Assembly (NCBI GenBank): GCA_025677815.1
Contig: JAIXMP010000007.1
Coordinates: forward strand, 1,550,001 to 1,614,000
DNA: 64,000 nt
Source: Phascolomyces articulosus
Taxonomy: Eukaryota > Mucoromycota > Mucoromycetes > Mucorales > Lichtheimiaceae
Direction: 5' to 3'
A program made the position numbers and the translations under genes. Position 1 is the first letter of the stretch. Every line of letters starts with the position of its first letter. Shown here piece by piece: positions 52,256-64,000 of this stretch. The notes beneath the pieces are model-generated. The model was not told where the DNA came from and did no database searches. It saw only the letters and a program-made list of their open reading frames with translations.

Positions 52256-53179
52256 TCTAATATGATCAATGTTTGGTTTTCTATGTGTATCCTGTTCAAT
52301 AACACCTCTTTCAAACAAAAACAATAGAAGTTGGGGGGAATGGATAAATAGTAGTTATTTGCTAGGTTGTGTAGAAGGGGGCGGGGGGAATGGACCAAAG
52401 AAAAGAAGAAGAGAAAAAAAAAGAGAAAGTAAAAGAAAAAGAGAGAAAGAAGAGGAAAAAAGAGATGAGGTCAAACTAATAATGAATTGTTTCTTACTTT
52501 GTTTGGAGAGGAAATAAAAGATCTCTCTCACTTTCTCTCTCTATTAGATTTATTTTTATATGATAAATTATAATACTATTACGATTATGTGACAGACAAG
52601 ATTATAATACATATTATACATACATTTTTCGATCGCAGCTCGTGGTTATTCTTATTGGGTAACGTTCTGCAGTTATTTAACTTTGTTAGTGGGTGATTTG
52701 TGTAATACCATTTGTAACCTTGTTTTGTTGTTTAACAACTCGTCAAATTTTGAAAATGTTATAATTTTTCTCCTTATTTTCTCCCCCAAAAAATAAAAAA
52801 CAATCATTTTATATAAAAAATTATTTTATGCTGGTGGTTTTTTTTAGTCTGACCATTGAAAGTTATCATCCTCTTTTTTTAAGTTAATGTGTATTGTTTT
52901 GATTTCTCTTTTCTTTTTATTAGTATCTAATTTTGTGTCAGTGCGCGTTTTTTTTTTTGCATCAATACCATTGCTGGGTTTTGATAAGTTCAAAATACAA
53001 TGGGAAGAATATGATGGATGCTAAATAGTTTACAGTGTAAAAAAACCCCGCTTTGCACATCATGAGTAGCCTCTATAAACTATAACCTATCTTTTTGTTA
53101 AAATGTCGTTATTAGAATTGCCATAACTCTGGTGCTAACTCTTCTTATCGCTACTTCTTTGTTTTCTCTCATCCCGTGC

Positions 53180-53204
53180 AAAAAAAAAAAAAAAAAAAAA
53201 AAAA
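53180..53204. repeat. Poly(A) tract, 25 nt
   Basis: Homopolymer in the gene-poor region. Confidence 0.9.
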
Positions 53205-53859
53205 TTACCTGTGCTAGATCGTACGATAATAAGCCTATTGTTCATATCAAACAATTAACAAAAATCTTTTGTTCATTTGACATGTATGTTGTAATGCTGT
53301 ATTATATTTGGTTTAATTCACGAGTGAAAAAAAAAGCAGTATTTAATTGTATAATTAGATGAGATGTGTGCCTGTGTACTTTGTGTATGTGATGTTGATG
53401 GATCTAAACATCATGTATATTTGTTTTTATGCGTGGCTGTGTGGCTGTGTGGGCTGGTTCATCTTGGCAACTCTATATTATTGGATGTGTCGAGACCAAC
53501 TCCACCTTCTTCTTTTACTATTCTTAAAGGTATATATATCAGGAAAACTCAAATTAATTGAAAAAAAAAAACGTCATATCCCATCATTCTGATATATGTT
53601 TGATCCGCTTGAAGAAAAATCGCGCGTACTAGAATAATAACAGGGAAATAATACAGCTATAACTATTAAATTTTTTCGTTACAAATTCACTATGTTCTAT
53701 ATAAAAGAAAACTCTTCAACAATTTATATGATATGATGTCTTTTAAATACATACTAGGTTATAAACAAATATTTGGGCTGTAAATCTGCTGTGAAATTGA
53801 TCCCAAAGTAAACCATTTTGTGAAACTCGGTTGTTAAGGAGACAAAAAATGTCCCTTCC

Positions 53860-53884
53860 TTTTTTTTTTTTTTTTTTTTTTTTT
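53860..53884. repeat. Poly(T) tract, 25 nt
   Basis: Homopolymer in the gene-poor region, about 650 bp from an A25 tract on the same strand; together they make an inverted pair of homopolymers. Confidence 0.9.
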
Positions 53885-56800
53885 ACTCCACTAAAAAAAG
53901 ACGTCGTGTAAGTGTATCACAATGTAATGCATCGATCATTCCATTCTCACACGATCAAAAAAACTAAATAGATGACATTTTTTTACCCTGGCTTCTTTCC
54001 ATATAATACAACACATACAAACCAACAAGAAAAGGTGTTTTTTATAAGTAAACCATTTGCTATATACAAAAGAATTAATGACGTGAAGACCATTTAAATC
54101 ATTTCTACTACTATAAAATCAGTCTACTGTATAATCTTTCTTCCTTTTTCGCATTTCCTAATTGTTTGGGTTTTCCTTAAATATATCATCATCCCCCATA
54201 TACTCTTCAACACCTGCCCATCAGTACAAGCAAATGATCCCGACATCAACGCTGGTGTTTCCCATGATGTTACACATACATTCGATTTTTTTTAGACTTG
54301 TAACGCTACGAAATAATATATATATATATAACAACATGGCAGTAGCATCATCTTAAACAGTTATTAAACGTGTGGTACTACCTATCCATAACCCATGTAA
54401 AAGCTTTCTTTTTCATAAACCCAGACCAAGGTAGATAGTAACACATCAGGCACTATAATATATTATCATATTAAATCGGACCTACGTAGATGAAGCAAAA
54501 AAAAAAAAAAAGCATGCATATGCAGGATGATATTTAGCTTCATTAGTAGTTGGATCCATATACTGTAACAGATATGAATTTACTTGTATAAAATGGAGCA
54601 TTATAAAAAAAAAGCAAAGATTGTATTTTAGTATAAATCGAGAAAGAAGGAGAAAGAGGAGCTGTCGTTTGAGAGGGGGTACCCGTTCCATCAAAAATAA
54701 TGTATAACATGAAAGTTTAAAGATCGGAGTAAAAAAATATGTGTGTGTCACCTATTTGTCGTCATTTCACTTATGCTCAAGTTTTGTCTCCAAGAGTTAT
54801 ATATCTTATTAAAGGTCATAATAGAATAGTCATATTAAAATGAATAATAAAAGGATATTGATACTCGGAGTCAAAGGCTTGACTGTTACTATGACAAAAA
54901 AAAATAAAAGTAAATGTATTATAATAATGATAATACTTGGCATTCGTTCGAAGTGAGAAGAATATGAATTATGTTAAAAGTATAAAGCAAGCCTCCAAGA
55001 TAAGCAACAACACAGCATGTTTGTAAATGATAGTAATATAACTAATGCATTATTTGAAACAAAAAACAAATGCAGAGACACAGAGGCTTTGCTGGTCGGC
55101 TGCATAACCTTTTTGAGTAGTCACAGCACGTTTAATGCAACTTTAAAGAGCTTATGATCCGCCATCATTACACAAAAATACATACAAACTAGGTACTTCA
55201 TTATGCCGATCACTCGTGAAGGAAAAATAAAAATCCCAAAACCTTGGAAACAATATATAGTTATTATTATGATACGAATAAACAAATAGAAGTGTACTAA
55301 TAAGTATATTATTTCATTCCCGCCTTCGTCGTTTACTGTAGATCTTCTGATATTAATATTGTCTATGAAGGGTTAGTCTACTTGGTAATAATATATTATT
55401 GCGTGATTCTTGACGGATGATACCATCATTACGGGCTATACAAATATAAAGTATGCGTATATACGTATCTAATAAATTGTTTACACAACAGGAGGTGTTA
55501 CTCATTTACGGACCCTATATTTTTGTGATGGGGTTCGACGTTTTTTTTATAACATCTTGTCTAGTCTTACATGATAATGACAAAGCAAATATGAAACCAT
55601 ATTTTTATATAGATATATTTATACGGACTTTATTTTATAGTTGTTACCAGCATAGTAGCATATAGCTTTGGCACGCTTTCAAAGCTAACAATCCAAAGAA
55701 AGATAATTGCTTATTAGTAGTAAGTGAAAATATTTGAGTGGTAAAAAACTTCTCACTAAGCCATAGTTTACAATTTCTTTGGGGTTGGATAATATAATGA
55801 AAATAGTGGGACATGGGCAATCACGCTAATGTACCATAATATTGGTTATACTTGAAAGGTTTCATTTTGACGTCAAGTATGAGGATAGTATATAAATATG
55901 ATGAATTATATCTCTTCTTATTCTCGATGTCTTTTATGACATTAGTTATAAGCCAAAAGAAATATTAATAATGTATATTTGAAATATTTCATAGCACTAC
56001 TATGCTTGTATTTTTATTTTATTTGATATACAGTCTCAATCAGTTTAACCTTTTTGGTTTTCCGCATATCTCCTCCAACTACTGCTATATATTAACTCTT
56101 CCAGAACTCTTTTTTATTGACAAAGTCTATTATGGTAGGCATTTAAATATTGATTGACATTTATGCTTGTATTTTAGTCTTATCGATCATAACTGGCAGT
56201 ATGATGATATTTGGAAGTAATGGTATGAGTAAACTTATTGATAAGTGATGATAGACGGAATTAAAACTCATAAATGCTCATTACTTGTATAATAGAATGC
56301 ATAATTGCTAAATAAGTGCCATATGTGAAAGATTCATATGTTTGCATTCCAATAATCACATTTTGATGAAAAACATATACAGGATTCTCGGGAAATATGT
56401 TTGAGAAATGTGCACCTTCATCTATTGCAAGTATTCAAATAAAATAAAATACGGCTTCTTCTTCCGAGATCTATGGTGTGTTGTAAAGTTCAAATATAAC
56501 TCAGAAAAAAGAAATAGGTGCTAACAACAATCAACTTATTACAACGTGCTAAATTTTGATATTATAGATGATGGCCCTGTGATACAATACATCAAAAATA
56601 AATTATATAATATCCGAAGACGTATATTTTTTTTCTTCCAACAACGATAACATCTTTGGCTAAATCTATCAAATCAAAAAGACTGACGTAAATGCCATTT
56701 TAAACATCAATTATTATTTGTTACGATCATATTAGAAAACGCCCTTGAACATTATACAATAAATACACTTTTCTCTGGTAAATTATGATTGAAACCTGTA

Positions 56801-57729
56801 ATTTTGTACAACCGATGTACTCAGTGAGAATGAATCCATAATCCGCTTAAAAATAACAAATGGAGACATTTTTTTTTCGACTTATGAATAAATTAAATCA
56901 GTACTGGAACACTGGACAAATGATTAAATAATGGTCGATGACATGGACGAAGAGTTCAATAATAATAAAAATTGGCGAATTGGATTGTCTCAATTATCTA
57001 GATTATGCGACGTTACAATCCAATTTGTGTTACATGAGTACAAACGTGGCTATAGCTGGTATTGTAATAAACATTTTTGTGAAACTGTGAGTAAATTCTT
57101 ATTTACGTTTATCCGAACCTTTGTTCGGGCTTGCCAAAATTTATGATGAATGTCACGTTAGTCTTATTTTATTTTACGGACTAACGAACTATCATTCACT
57201 CAATTCATTTCGTCGTACAATCAATCGAAAGTATTTTACTACACTTCAATATAAGAAAAAAAACGTTGGAATGTAATTATGATGTCAATCACAAGTACGT
57301 ATATATTAAAAGTTTGATCGATTGATAATTTTTTGTTATTTTGTTTTAATATAATAAAACTTGAACATTCACAGTAAAAAATAGAGGTTATATATATATA
57401 TATATATAATATGTAGTAAAGAAATATAATAAACCATAGATACATATGTGTTAATATGCAAAAAAAAAAAATTAATATAATAATTTGGAGAAAATTTTTG
57501 AAGATAAAATAAGATGTGAGGGAATAATAGGATGGATATGTAAAAGAGAATGGAGAAGAATGAGAAGATAAGAAGATGGAGAAGTATATATGAATATATT
57601 CAACAAGGATGAAGATGTTGATATTGATTCATTTCTCTCTTTCATAGCCATCAAGGCTTAAAAGAAAAGAAATGTGTGAATTTTTGGTTTTGCTTTTTTA
57701 TTTATGTTTTAATTATTAATCGTGTTGAT

Positions 57730-59498
57730 TTAATAGATAACACGTCGGTCCATCTAATAATGAAAATAATCATAAGTCATTAGAATCAATCAAGATTTTT
57801 TTTTCATTTTGGACAGAATAATAATTAACTTTTCTATTTACCTTAATGACGATAGGTGGCTCTTGAGTATTAGGTCTTGAAATTTCTGCCAATTCTCGAC
57901 CAGCCTAAAAATAAAGAAAAAAATGGATGAGAATTTGTTCATCGATCAGCATAAAAGAAATTTCTTCTTGTATTACAGAAATTGGAATAGGAGATAAACA
58001 AATACAACTTACACTCCAAGTGCCACCTTGAATCAATTGGGACAAGGTCAACTTTTTCCGATTTAGACCCAAAGTTTCACGAACCTTTTCAGCAACAATA
58101 TCGAGATAAGCAACGGTCAAGGCACGCCATTCGACCACGACTGGATCCGACATTTCAAACATGGGGGCAATTTCAACCTTGGGCTGACCAGGTAATAAAG
58201 CATTCTTGCGATAATTTTCCAACCCACGTTCCAAATCAGGCTGTTTTAAGCAAAGGAATCCTGTATCAATTAATAAACCACCATTGCGATATTCAGGTAA
58301 AACTGTCAACTGTTCAGTGCCTTCAATGGTAGCACCTAATAACTTTTCCATCGGCTCAATCAAAGAATAGACCAGCCATTGTGACAAACGATGAAAAGAG
58401 ACAAAATGATCAAATTCATTGGTAGTAGATGTTCCTTGAAGTACTTTACATGGCCAAACATCACCAAGGTCACGTGTGCCGCCTTTGATACTGCCATTTT
58501 CAGAAGATACAGATGCTGATGATGAGGATGCCATGGTCCATACTTCACCCATTTCTTGAACAACGGGCCATAACGTTTCTAAATGAATTAAAGGACCCTT
58601 TTTTGTATTAATTGTAGTTGGATGAGCAAGTAGATAATCTATTTGTTGTTATCATAAAAAATACTCCAGTGCTGTTAGAAAAAAATTCTTTCTCTTCTTT
58701 TTTGTGCTACGTTTTGCAAAGAAAAAAAAAACAAATCAATTTTTTTTACCCATCAGGTTGCCTGGTCGTGCCACATCAGTTCCAAAATAATCTTGACGGC
58801 TTTGCAGCACTTGACCAAGATGACGCAAGAGATCTACTCTGTCTTGAAGGACTACAAGCAAGTTATGATTTGGATCGACCTGAACACCTTGTGCTAATGT
58901 TTCCAAGCTAAATCGAATTAAAGCCTCAGCTATAAATGATATAAAAGAAATAGTAGAAATCATGAGTATATGTGGATCCATCGCTTGATACTTAAAATTT
59001 AATAAAAAAAAAAGGCATACAGTCAACTCGATGAGGCTTACTAGGATCACTTGAAAATTGACCTGCAGTAAACATTTCCAGAATGGCAACAGCAACACCT
59101 TCATTCCGCTTCAATACTCGACCAGTCAATTGTTCACGATAAGACCAAGTATGATCAGTTTCGATATCTAGCAAGACAGCAACTACAAACAAGTCTAAAA
59201 TACGACGCGTTTGTTCCATGGCATTTTCTCCTAAACTTGACCAAGAATTGATCAAATTTTGTATCCGAGGTCGTCCTCCTACATCGAAATGTCGCCAACG
59301 ACCATGAGGTGGAATTTCACTTGTATCATCAAAATCACGTTTCATCAAAGATAAGACAATCTGAACCATATCACTGAATTTGGTTTGATCAATGTCAAAA
59401 TGTTGTAATTGATTTCGTGCGGCTACTTCTTGCACTCGAAAACACCTCTCTCGTACAGAGCGAAGACTAGACAAGTACTCTAAGTCGGTAGGTGCCAT
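57730..59498 (-). CDS. URC4: URC4/DUF1688 family protein (uracil catabolism)
   Basis: URC4 (urg3) belongs to the URC pathway of uracil breakdown known from Lachancea kluyveri and conserved in many fungi and bacteria; its biochemical step is unsettled. Exons (minus) 59021-59498, 58750-58929, 58013-58578, 57842-57904, 57730-57753; 436 residues, full family length. Family patterns: EYLSSLRSVRERCFRV, IPPHGRWRHFDVGGRPRI, GRVLKRNEGVAVAILEMF, FSSDPSKPHRVDS, GDVWPCKVL, FHRLSQWLVYSLIEPMEKLL, LPEYRNGGLLIDTG, VVEWRALTVAYLD, LIQGGTWSAGRELA and a PPIVIK...DRRVIY end. The last exon has only seven codons and stop. No other URC gene (URC1, URC2, uracil phosphoribosyltransferase) lies nearby, so it is not clustered here. 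Confidence 0.92.
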
Positions 59499-59583
59499 GA
59501 TGTTATATTATGATGATATATTATTTTGATGAATGATAGTTGAGTAGATAGATGGATGAATGATGATGATGACTTTACAAAAA

Positions 59584-59584
<1 letters not shown>

Positions 59585-59616
<32 letters not shown>
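59585..59616. repeat. Poly(A) tract, 32 nt
   Basis: Longest homopolymer of the window, about 90 bp upstream of the URC4 start codon (a T32 tract on the gene's strand). Confidence 0.9.
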
Positions 59617-59617
<1 letters not shown>

Positions 59618-59880
59618 GAAATAGAAAAATAGTCGAGATTATAAAATTAAGTAAGAAAAAAAATGTACAAAAAAGAATAATATTAATAAAAGGTAAAAGA
59701 AAGTAAAAAAAAAACACGCGGTTTACTTTTTGAAATAAAAGAAAAGAAAAAAAAAACTCGTTTATCTTATTGGGAAGTGTTTTTATATATGAGGTGAAAT
59801 GTTTGTATGACCCACACAATGTGCAACTAGAACAAAATAACAAGCCATGGGCTTGTAAGGAAATAAAAAGTTGTTGAACG

Positions 59881-59904
59881 AAAAAAAAAAAAAAAAAAAA
59901 AAAA
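59881..59904. repeat. Poly(A) tract, 24 nt
   Basis: Homopolymer about 385 bp upstream of the URC4 start codon. Confidence 0.9.
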
Positions 59905-61626
59905 CCTCTCTCTCATAACTTAATAATATGAGCGTTGCTCAATTTTGTAGATCATTTCTTATTTTGGACTTTTGGTACAACAAATGCCAGAAAATCAACC
60001 TCCTCACTAGGCTACCAGATTATATCTACTTAGTGAAATCTTCTTCTCGCTGTTATTAGAGAAAAAAGGTAAATATATGAAGAATAGTACTAATACAAAT
60101 ATAAGGAGACGATGTTGATAGAGGAAATGCTAGTCATCCGATAATTGTTTACTTCCTCATGATGGATAATGATGAAAAGAGGAGGCGTTTAGACTTTCAT
60201 TAACTTTTGGGGGGTGAAAAATATTGTTGTGAAAAAAAAAGGATCGGGGGGGGAGGCTCAGCAAGAAAATGAAAGGACTTGTGTATGTTTATTTTACATA
60301 TCACATCTCCTTGTTTATAAATGAAGATGAGCAAACAAAAGAACAGAAATAATAATAGGTAATTATCATGTTAGTGATGTTGATGATGCATCAAAAAGAA
60401 AAACAACCTCCTAAATATTATTTCTATTGGTGATGTTCATAAAAGAAAGTGAAAGAAAGAAAGAAAGCTCCCTTCTTCTTTCATAATACACACTATTTAT
60501 TTTTTAGTGTTATTATTTTCCATAAATCTCAGTTGACAAAACGGTAATAGTATGTCATACATTCTGTGGCGTTTTTATATTTATTTACATTATGTAAAGC
60601 TTTTACGTGCTTTGGATTGTTTAATGGATATATAGATATCATTGTTGTTGGGTGATGGAGAAAACCAAGTTTTCGGTTGCTTATAACAATAATAACTTAA
60701 AATAATAAAAGTATTATACCATATGCTCGGTTTTTATTTTATATATTTTATTGTAACTACAATATAATAAATTGGCGTGATAAATTTAATGATCCACAAA
60801 GTTGATATTAATACTACATAAAAGCCCTTCATTTCGTCTTTTGTTTTGTTTTCTTTTTCCTCCTTCAATTTTTTTTACAGTATTTAGCAACGTGTATATC
60901 ATACATAAATCAAATTGTAAATTGAGGATTTCACTCCTTGAAAACTAATTTATCTTAGTTGTAAGTGTATAGAAGAATATACTGTATATTTAACAATATA
61001 CTTCCTACTATATACAAAATATATAATATATATCAGTTTCTTCATTCATATATCCTCATCATTGGGCCATATGAAAAGACCAAGCTCATCTAAATAAACG
61101 TATTTATCTTAACTCTATTCGTTACTCATCGTCATCATTAGTATTAATATCACCCCCCCCATTCACCTTTTTTTTTCTCTCCTTGCCTATATTATTTGCC
61201 CCTCTTCAAATTATATTTTTATATTCAATAAGCGTCGGTTTTTGTTTGACCCTGTAAATAAATTATAGTTTTTTTAACCGAGCATATGTAATGAATCCTT
61301 AAAATAATATAGACGTCAATAACAACGCAAATTATTCTCCCTTATCGTCTTCCTGCCCCTTATTTTATATGCACACGCACAAACATCAAATTTGACAGCA
61401 ATTAATAGTAAAAACATGAGATATAAAGATATAGTATAACATAAATATATATGATATAAAGAATTGATAATACAGCGATATAGAAAAGAAGAAAAAGTAA
61501 CAATATAGTAGCAATAGGAGTAGTATATAGTAATAACACATTTGACTTTATGACAATAATAATTACCATATGGTTATTCCATCAGTATACATGTAAGCAG
61601 TTTTGTGTTGTACACAACAGATTGAA

Positions 61627-64000
61627 TTAGATGGTAACATGATAGTGTCTGAGGAAAAACTTCCCCAATTCAACCAAACATATATGGATGGTGCAACAAA
61701 CAAGAATCATTATCCATGATTCCCAATTCACAAAGGATAACCCAAGCCATGTTGAAATGCCTAAAAAAATATTAAGGAGAGGAAAAAAAACATTATAGAA
61801 TATAGAAATCTCATTAGTATTATTTATTAGTCAAAACTATTATATCCGACTTGATTTCTACATGCTGGTCATCAAATAAAAAGAATATTTTTATCTTCTT
61901 TGATCGTCATTCTTCCTTCCCCTCTATCAATAACCAAATTTACCTGGTGCATAAACGCCCAGAATTAAAAAGAAAAAGGAGACACCAGCAGCAAATAACA
62001 TCCATCGATTGCTGAAAATACCAGTCTTGATGACAGAAAGATGGACACTACGTGATAAGAATGAATGGGTCAATTGGATCATTGTCAAGTTGGTAAACAC
62101 CTATTAAAAAAATAGTTGTATAATAAAACTCATTATTAGCGTGCCAATTTTTATACGCTTTTTTTTGTTTTGTAATAAATCCAAATATTGGTTTACCATA
62201 GATTGAGCATGATGAACATCATAATTAAATCTATATAAAGCCAAGACATATGACGCAAGGGAGAGTGCTGCCATAAGCAGCGATTGACTAAGAATCACTA
62301 CCCAAACGCCCATTGTAACAACTCCCGTACGAGGATCACGAGGAGGTCGCTTCATTAAAGTCTTTTCTCTTGGCTCAACACCCAATGCCATGGCCGGAGG
62401 AATATCCGCTATATTATGGATCAACAATAATATCATTGTTATTATTAGTTCATACCAATAAAAAATCCTCCTACGTTTTTTGTCTCCATCTATTTCCGTC
62501 CGTTATTATTTAATACCATCATTCTACTATTAAACTTACCAATAATATTCGCCCACAAAATCATCATGACCGTAAATGGTGTATTAATATTGGCAATAGT
62601 ACAAATGAGCATCAAAAATATTTCAGAACCATTGCAACTAAGCAAATAAACAATGAACTTGAGAATATTATCAAAGACATGGCGACCTTCTTCTACCGCT
62701 GAAACAATTGTAGTAAAATTATCATTCAATAATACAAGATCAGCAGCTTGTTTTGTGATTTCAGTTCCAGCTTCACCCATTGCAACACCCACATCTGCAG
62801 ATTTGATTGCAGGCGCATCTATAGAGGAGTAAACGATATATTATATCAAATGATAAATAAAACAAAAAAGCAAACAAATCAGCATTAAAATAGTTTAGTT
62901 CTTTTTTTGTTGTTATCGTCTATTTTTTTTACGTACCATTCACGCCATCACCAGTCATGGCAACTAATTCACCACGTTGTTGTAATGCTCTGACAATAGT
63001 CAATTTGTTATCTGGACTTACTCGAGCAAATACATTTGGGAAAGGATCCAGTTCAATAATAGCATCTTCAGAAAGTAAATCAAGCTCACGACCTAAAATA
63101 GCTCGACTCTAAAAAAAGTGACATAAAAAGAAACACACGAGACATAACATGTGGAAGAAGATTGGATGAATATCGCATTGCAGCAAGAAAAAATATAAAT
63201 ACTGCATCAATATGCATGAAATTATAGAAACTTTCTTTTGTTTGTATAAATACTCGATGTATAATACTTTACCATGCCAGGTATATCAGGCTGAAAAATC
63301 CCAAGTTTTGATGCAATTGCCACAGCTGTTTCAACATGATCACCGGTAATCATCATAACACGAATACCAGCTTGTTGGCATGTCTCAACAGATTCTTTTA
63401 CACCTTGTTTTGGAGGATCGATTAAACCGACTAAACCAACAAATATAAATTCATCTTCTACCATACTTGGATGTCTTGCCATCTCGGTTGGATCTGTCAC
63501 ATCATCAGTATCGCGAAAAACCACTTTAAGAGCAAGACCCAAGACACGTAAACCTTGTGATGCCATACGAGAGCTTTCATCTGTCACTTGAGTAGCAAAC
63601 GTGTCGTTCATAGGTGTACTAGTTTTGGCTAATTCATCAGACGTTGATATTATTGATGACATGTTATTATTTGATGGTGCTACAGATGTATTAGGTGGTA
63701 GATAGGATGAGCATTTTCGCAACAATTCTTCCGGTGCACCTTTACATAATAGAAGCAAAGTAGTAGTATTCGTGCTACTTGGCGTTGTGGTGTGATCCTC
63801 CTTCTTATCAATATCACAGTTACTGTTAGAGGAAGGTTGACGCTGGTGTTGTTGTTGCTGCATATATGCACTGCTCATCAACTTTCGTTCACTATCGAAT
63901 GCACGTTCAAACACTTTGGTATAACCTTGTTGATCCATCCAGTATCGTGAACCAGCATTTGCCTTTTGAGCAGCTACAGTCAGGGCTACTTCTGTAGGAT
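61627..64000 (-). CDS. Type II P-type cation-transporting ATPase (5' partial)
   Basis: Membrane cation pump, C-terminal half only; the start lies beyond the window. Exons (minus) 63273-64000 (open at the edge), 62937-63108, 62540-62818, 62197-62408, 61944-62100, 61627-61760. P-type signatures: [13 protein letters not shown] and the N-domain ATP-site motif [38 protein letters not shown], and the hinge [22 protein letters not shown]. Six TM helices follow. Ion-binding residues of helix M5 (N and E in LSCNGSEIF) and M6 (N and D in [19 protein letters not shown]) are kept, but the Thr of SERCA M6 (NLVTD) is Ala. This suggests a type II pump with a single Ca2+/Mn2+ or Na+ site rather than a SERCA. 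The N-domain carries a low-complexity Asn/Thr/Ser insertion (63640-63860). The phosphorylation DKTGT motif is outside the window. Confidence 0.88.

Larger units (their letters stand above)
52256..57729. other. Gene-poor 5.5-kb region
   Basis: No ORF with family resemblance on either strand; very AT-rich. It contains purine-rich sequence just upstream of the methyltransferase start (52390-52470, its probable leader), A25 at 53180-53204, T25 at 53860-53884, and a TA repeat at about 57390-57409. The ORF at 56931-57146 (MVDDMDEEFNNNKN...) has a mildly protein-like composition but no partner exon or known motif. Could be a regulatory region, an eroded element or a source of non-coding RNA. Confidence 0.55.
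59499..61626. other. Intergenic region upstream of URC4
   Basis: About 2.1 kb between the URC4 start and the ATPase stop. Contains A32 at 59585-59616 and A24 at 59881-59904 in or near the URC4 leader, short GAAA repeats near 60450 and G-runs near 60245. No ORF or RNA gene recognised. Confidence 0.55.

Noticed and set aside
55453..55560. Possible tRNA (GGTTCGAC at about 55530)
   Set aside because: B-box-like string only; no A box, acceptor stem or anticodon arm can be paired.

Overview
The window is fungal nuclear DNA: AT-rich, with genes split by many introns, mostly 70-130 nt long, with GT...AG ends and often CTAAC/TACTAAT-like branch sites. The gene content (a velvet-domain regulator, a kelch protein with a second ectodomain and SPWG-type tail, URC4, DHA1-type MFS transporters, paired F-box/LRR proteins) suggests an early-diverging fungus, most likely Mucoromycota. 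This is inferred from family recognition, not from a search. No rRNA, tRNA, transposon or CRISPR array was recognised.

Layout. 1-4.8 kb: 3'-end-processing factor RNA14/CstF-77 (+, 5' end not found). 5.7-7.4 kb: velvet-domain regulator (-). 7.4-12.7 kb: gene-poor divergent spacer. 12.7-18.3 kb: tandem MFS transporters (+), the first intact and the second with frame and splice defects. 18.7-20.5 kb: F-box/LRR protein (-). 21.1-29.1 kb: UXT-like prefoldin, mitochondrial PPR protein, RRM protein (all +). 30.0-31.9 kb: F-box/LRR paralogue (+). 32.2-37.8 kb: compact housekeeping block with TATDN1-type DNase (+), proteasome ATPase RPT2 (-), INO80 subunit IES6 (+) and ankyrin protein (-); RPT2 and IES6 share a bidirectional promoter. 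39.2-40.5 kb: single-pass membrane protein. 43.3-47.6 kb: kelch/multi-TM protein (+). 47.7-49.3 kb: chromodomain protein (+). 50.4-52.3 kb: SAM methyltransferase (-). 52.3-57.7 kb: second gene-poor stretch. 57.7-59.5 kb: URC4 (-). 61.6-64.0 kb: P-type ATPase (-, 5' end beyond the window).

Introns were placed by hand from frame, GT/AG signals and family conservation. For 15 of the 16 models complete at both ends and free of suspected indels or splice loss, apart from any start noted as uncertain, the exon sum is a whole number of codons and this was checked; RPT2 becomes whole only after removing one base. Three genes (RPT2, the second MFS, the kelch gene) carry single-base indels in homopolymers. 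Because RPT2 is normally essential, consensus sequence error is the most economical explanation, but the second MFS also has a lost splice donor and could be a real pseudogene.

No coherent new multi-gene system stands out. The most interesting items are the inverted F-box/LRR pair, unusual exon structures (a start-codon-only exon and GC-AG intron in RPT2, a 13-nt exon in the methyltransferase, competing acceptors in the TATDN1 gene), upstream ORFs overlapping two start codons, palindromes in promoters, an RGG tract in RNA14 and a hexapeptide array in the chromodomain protein.
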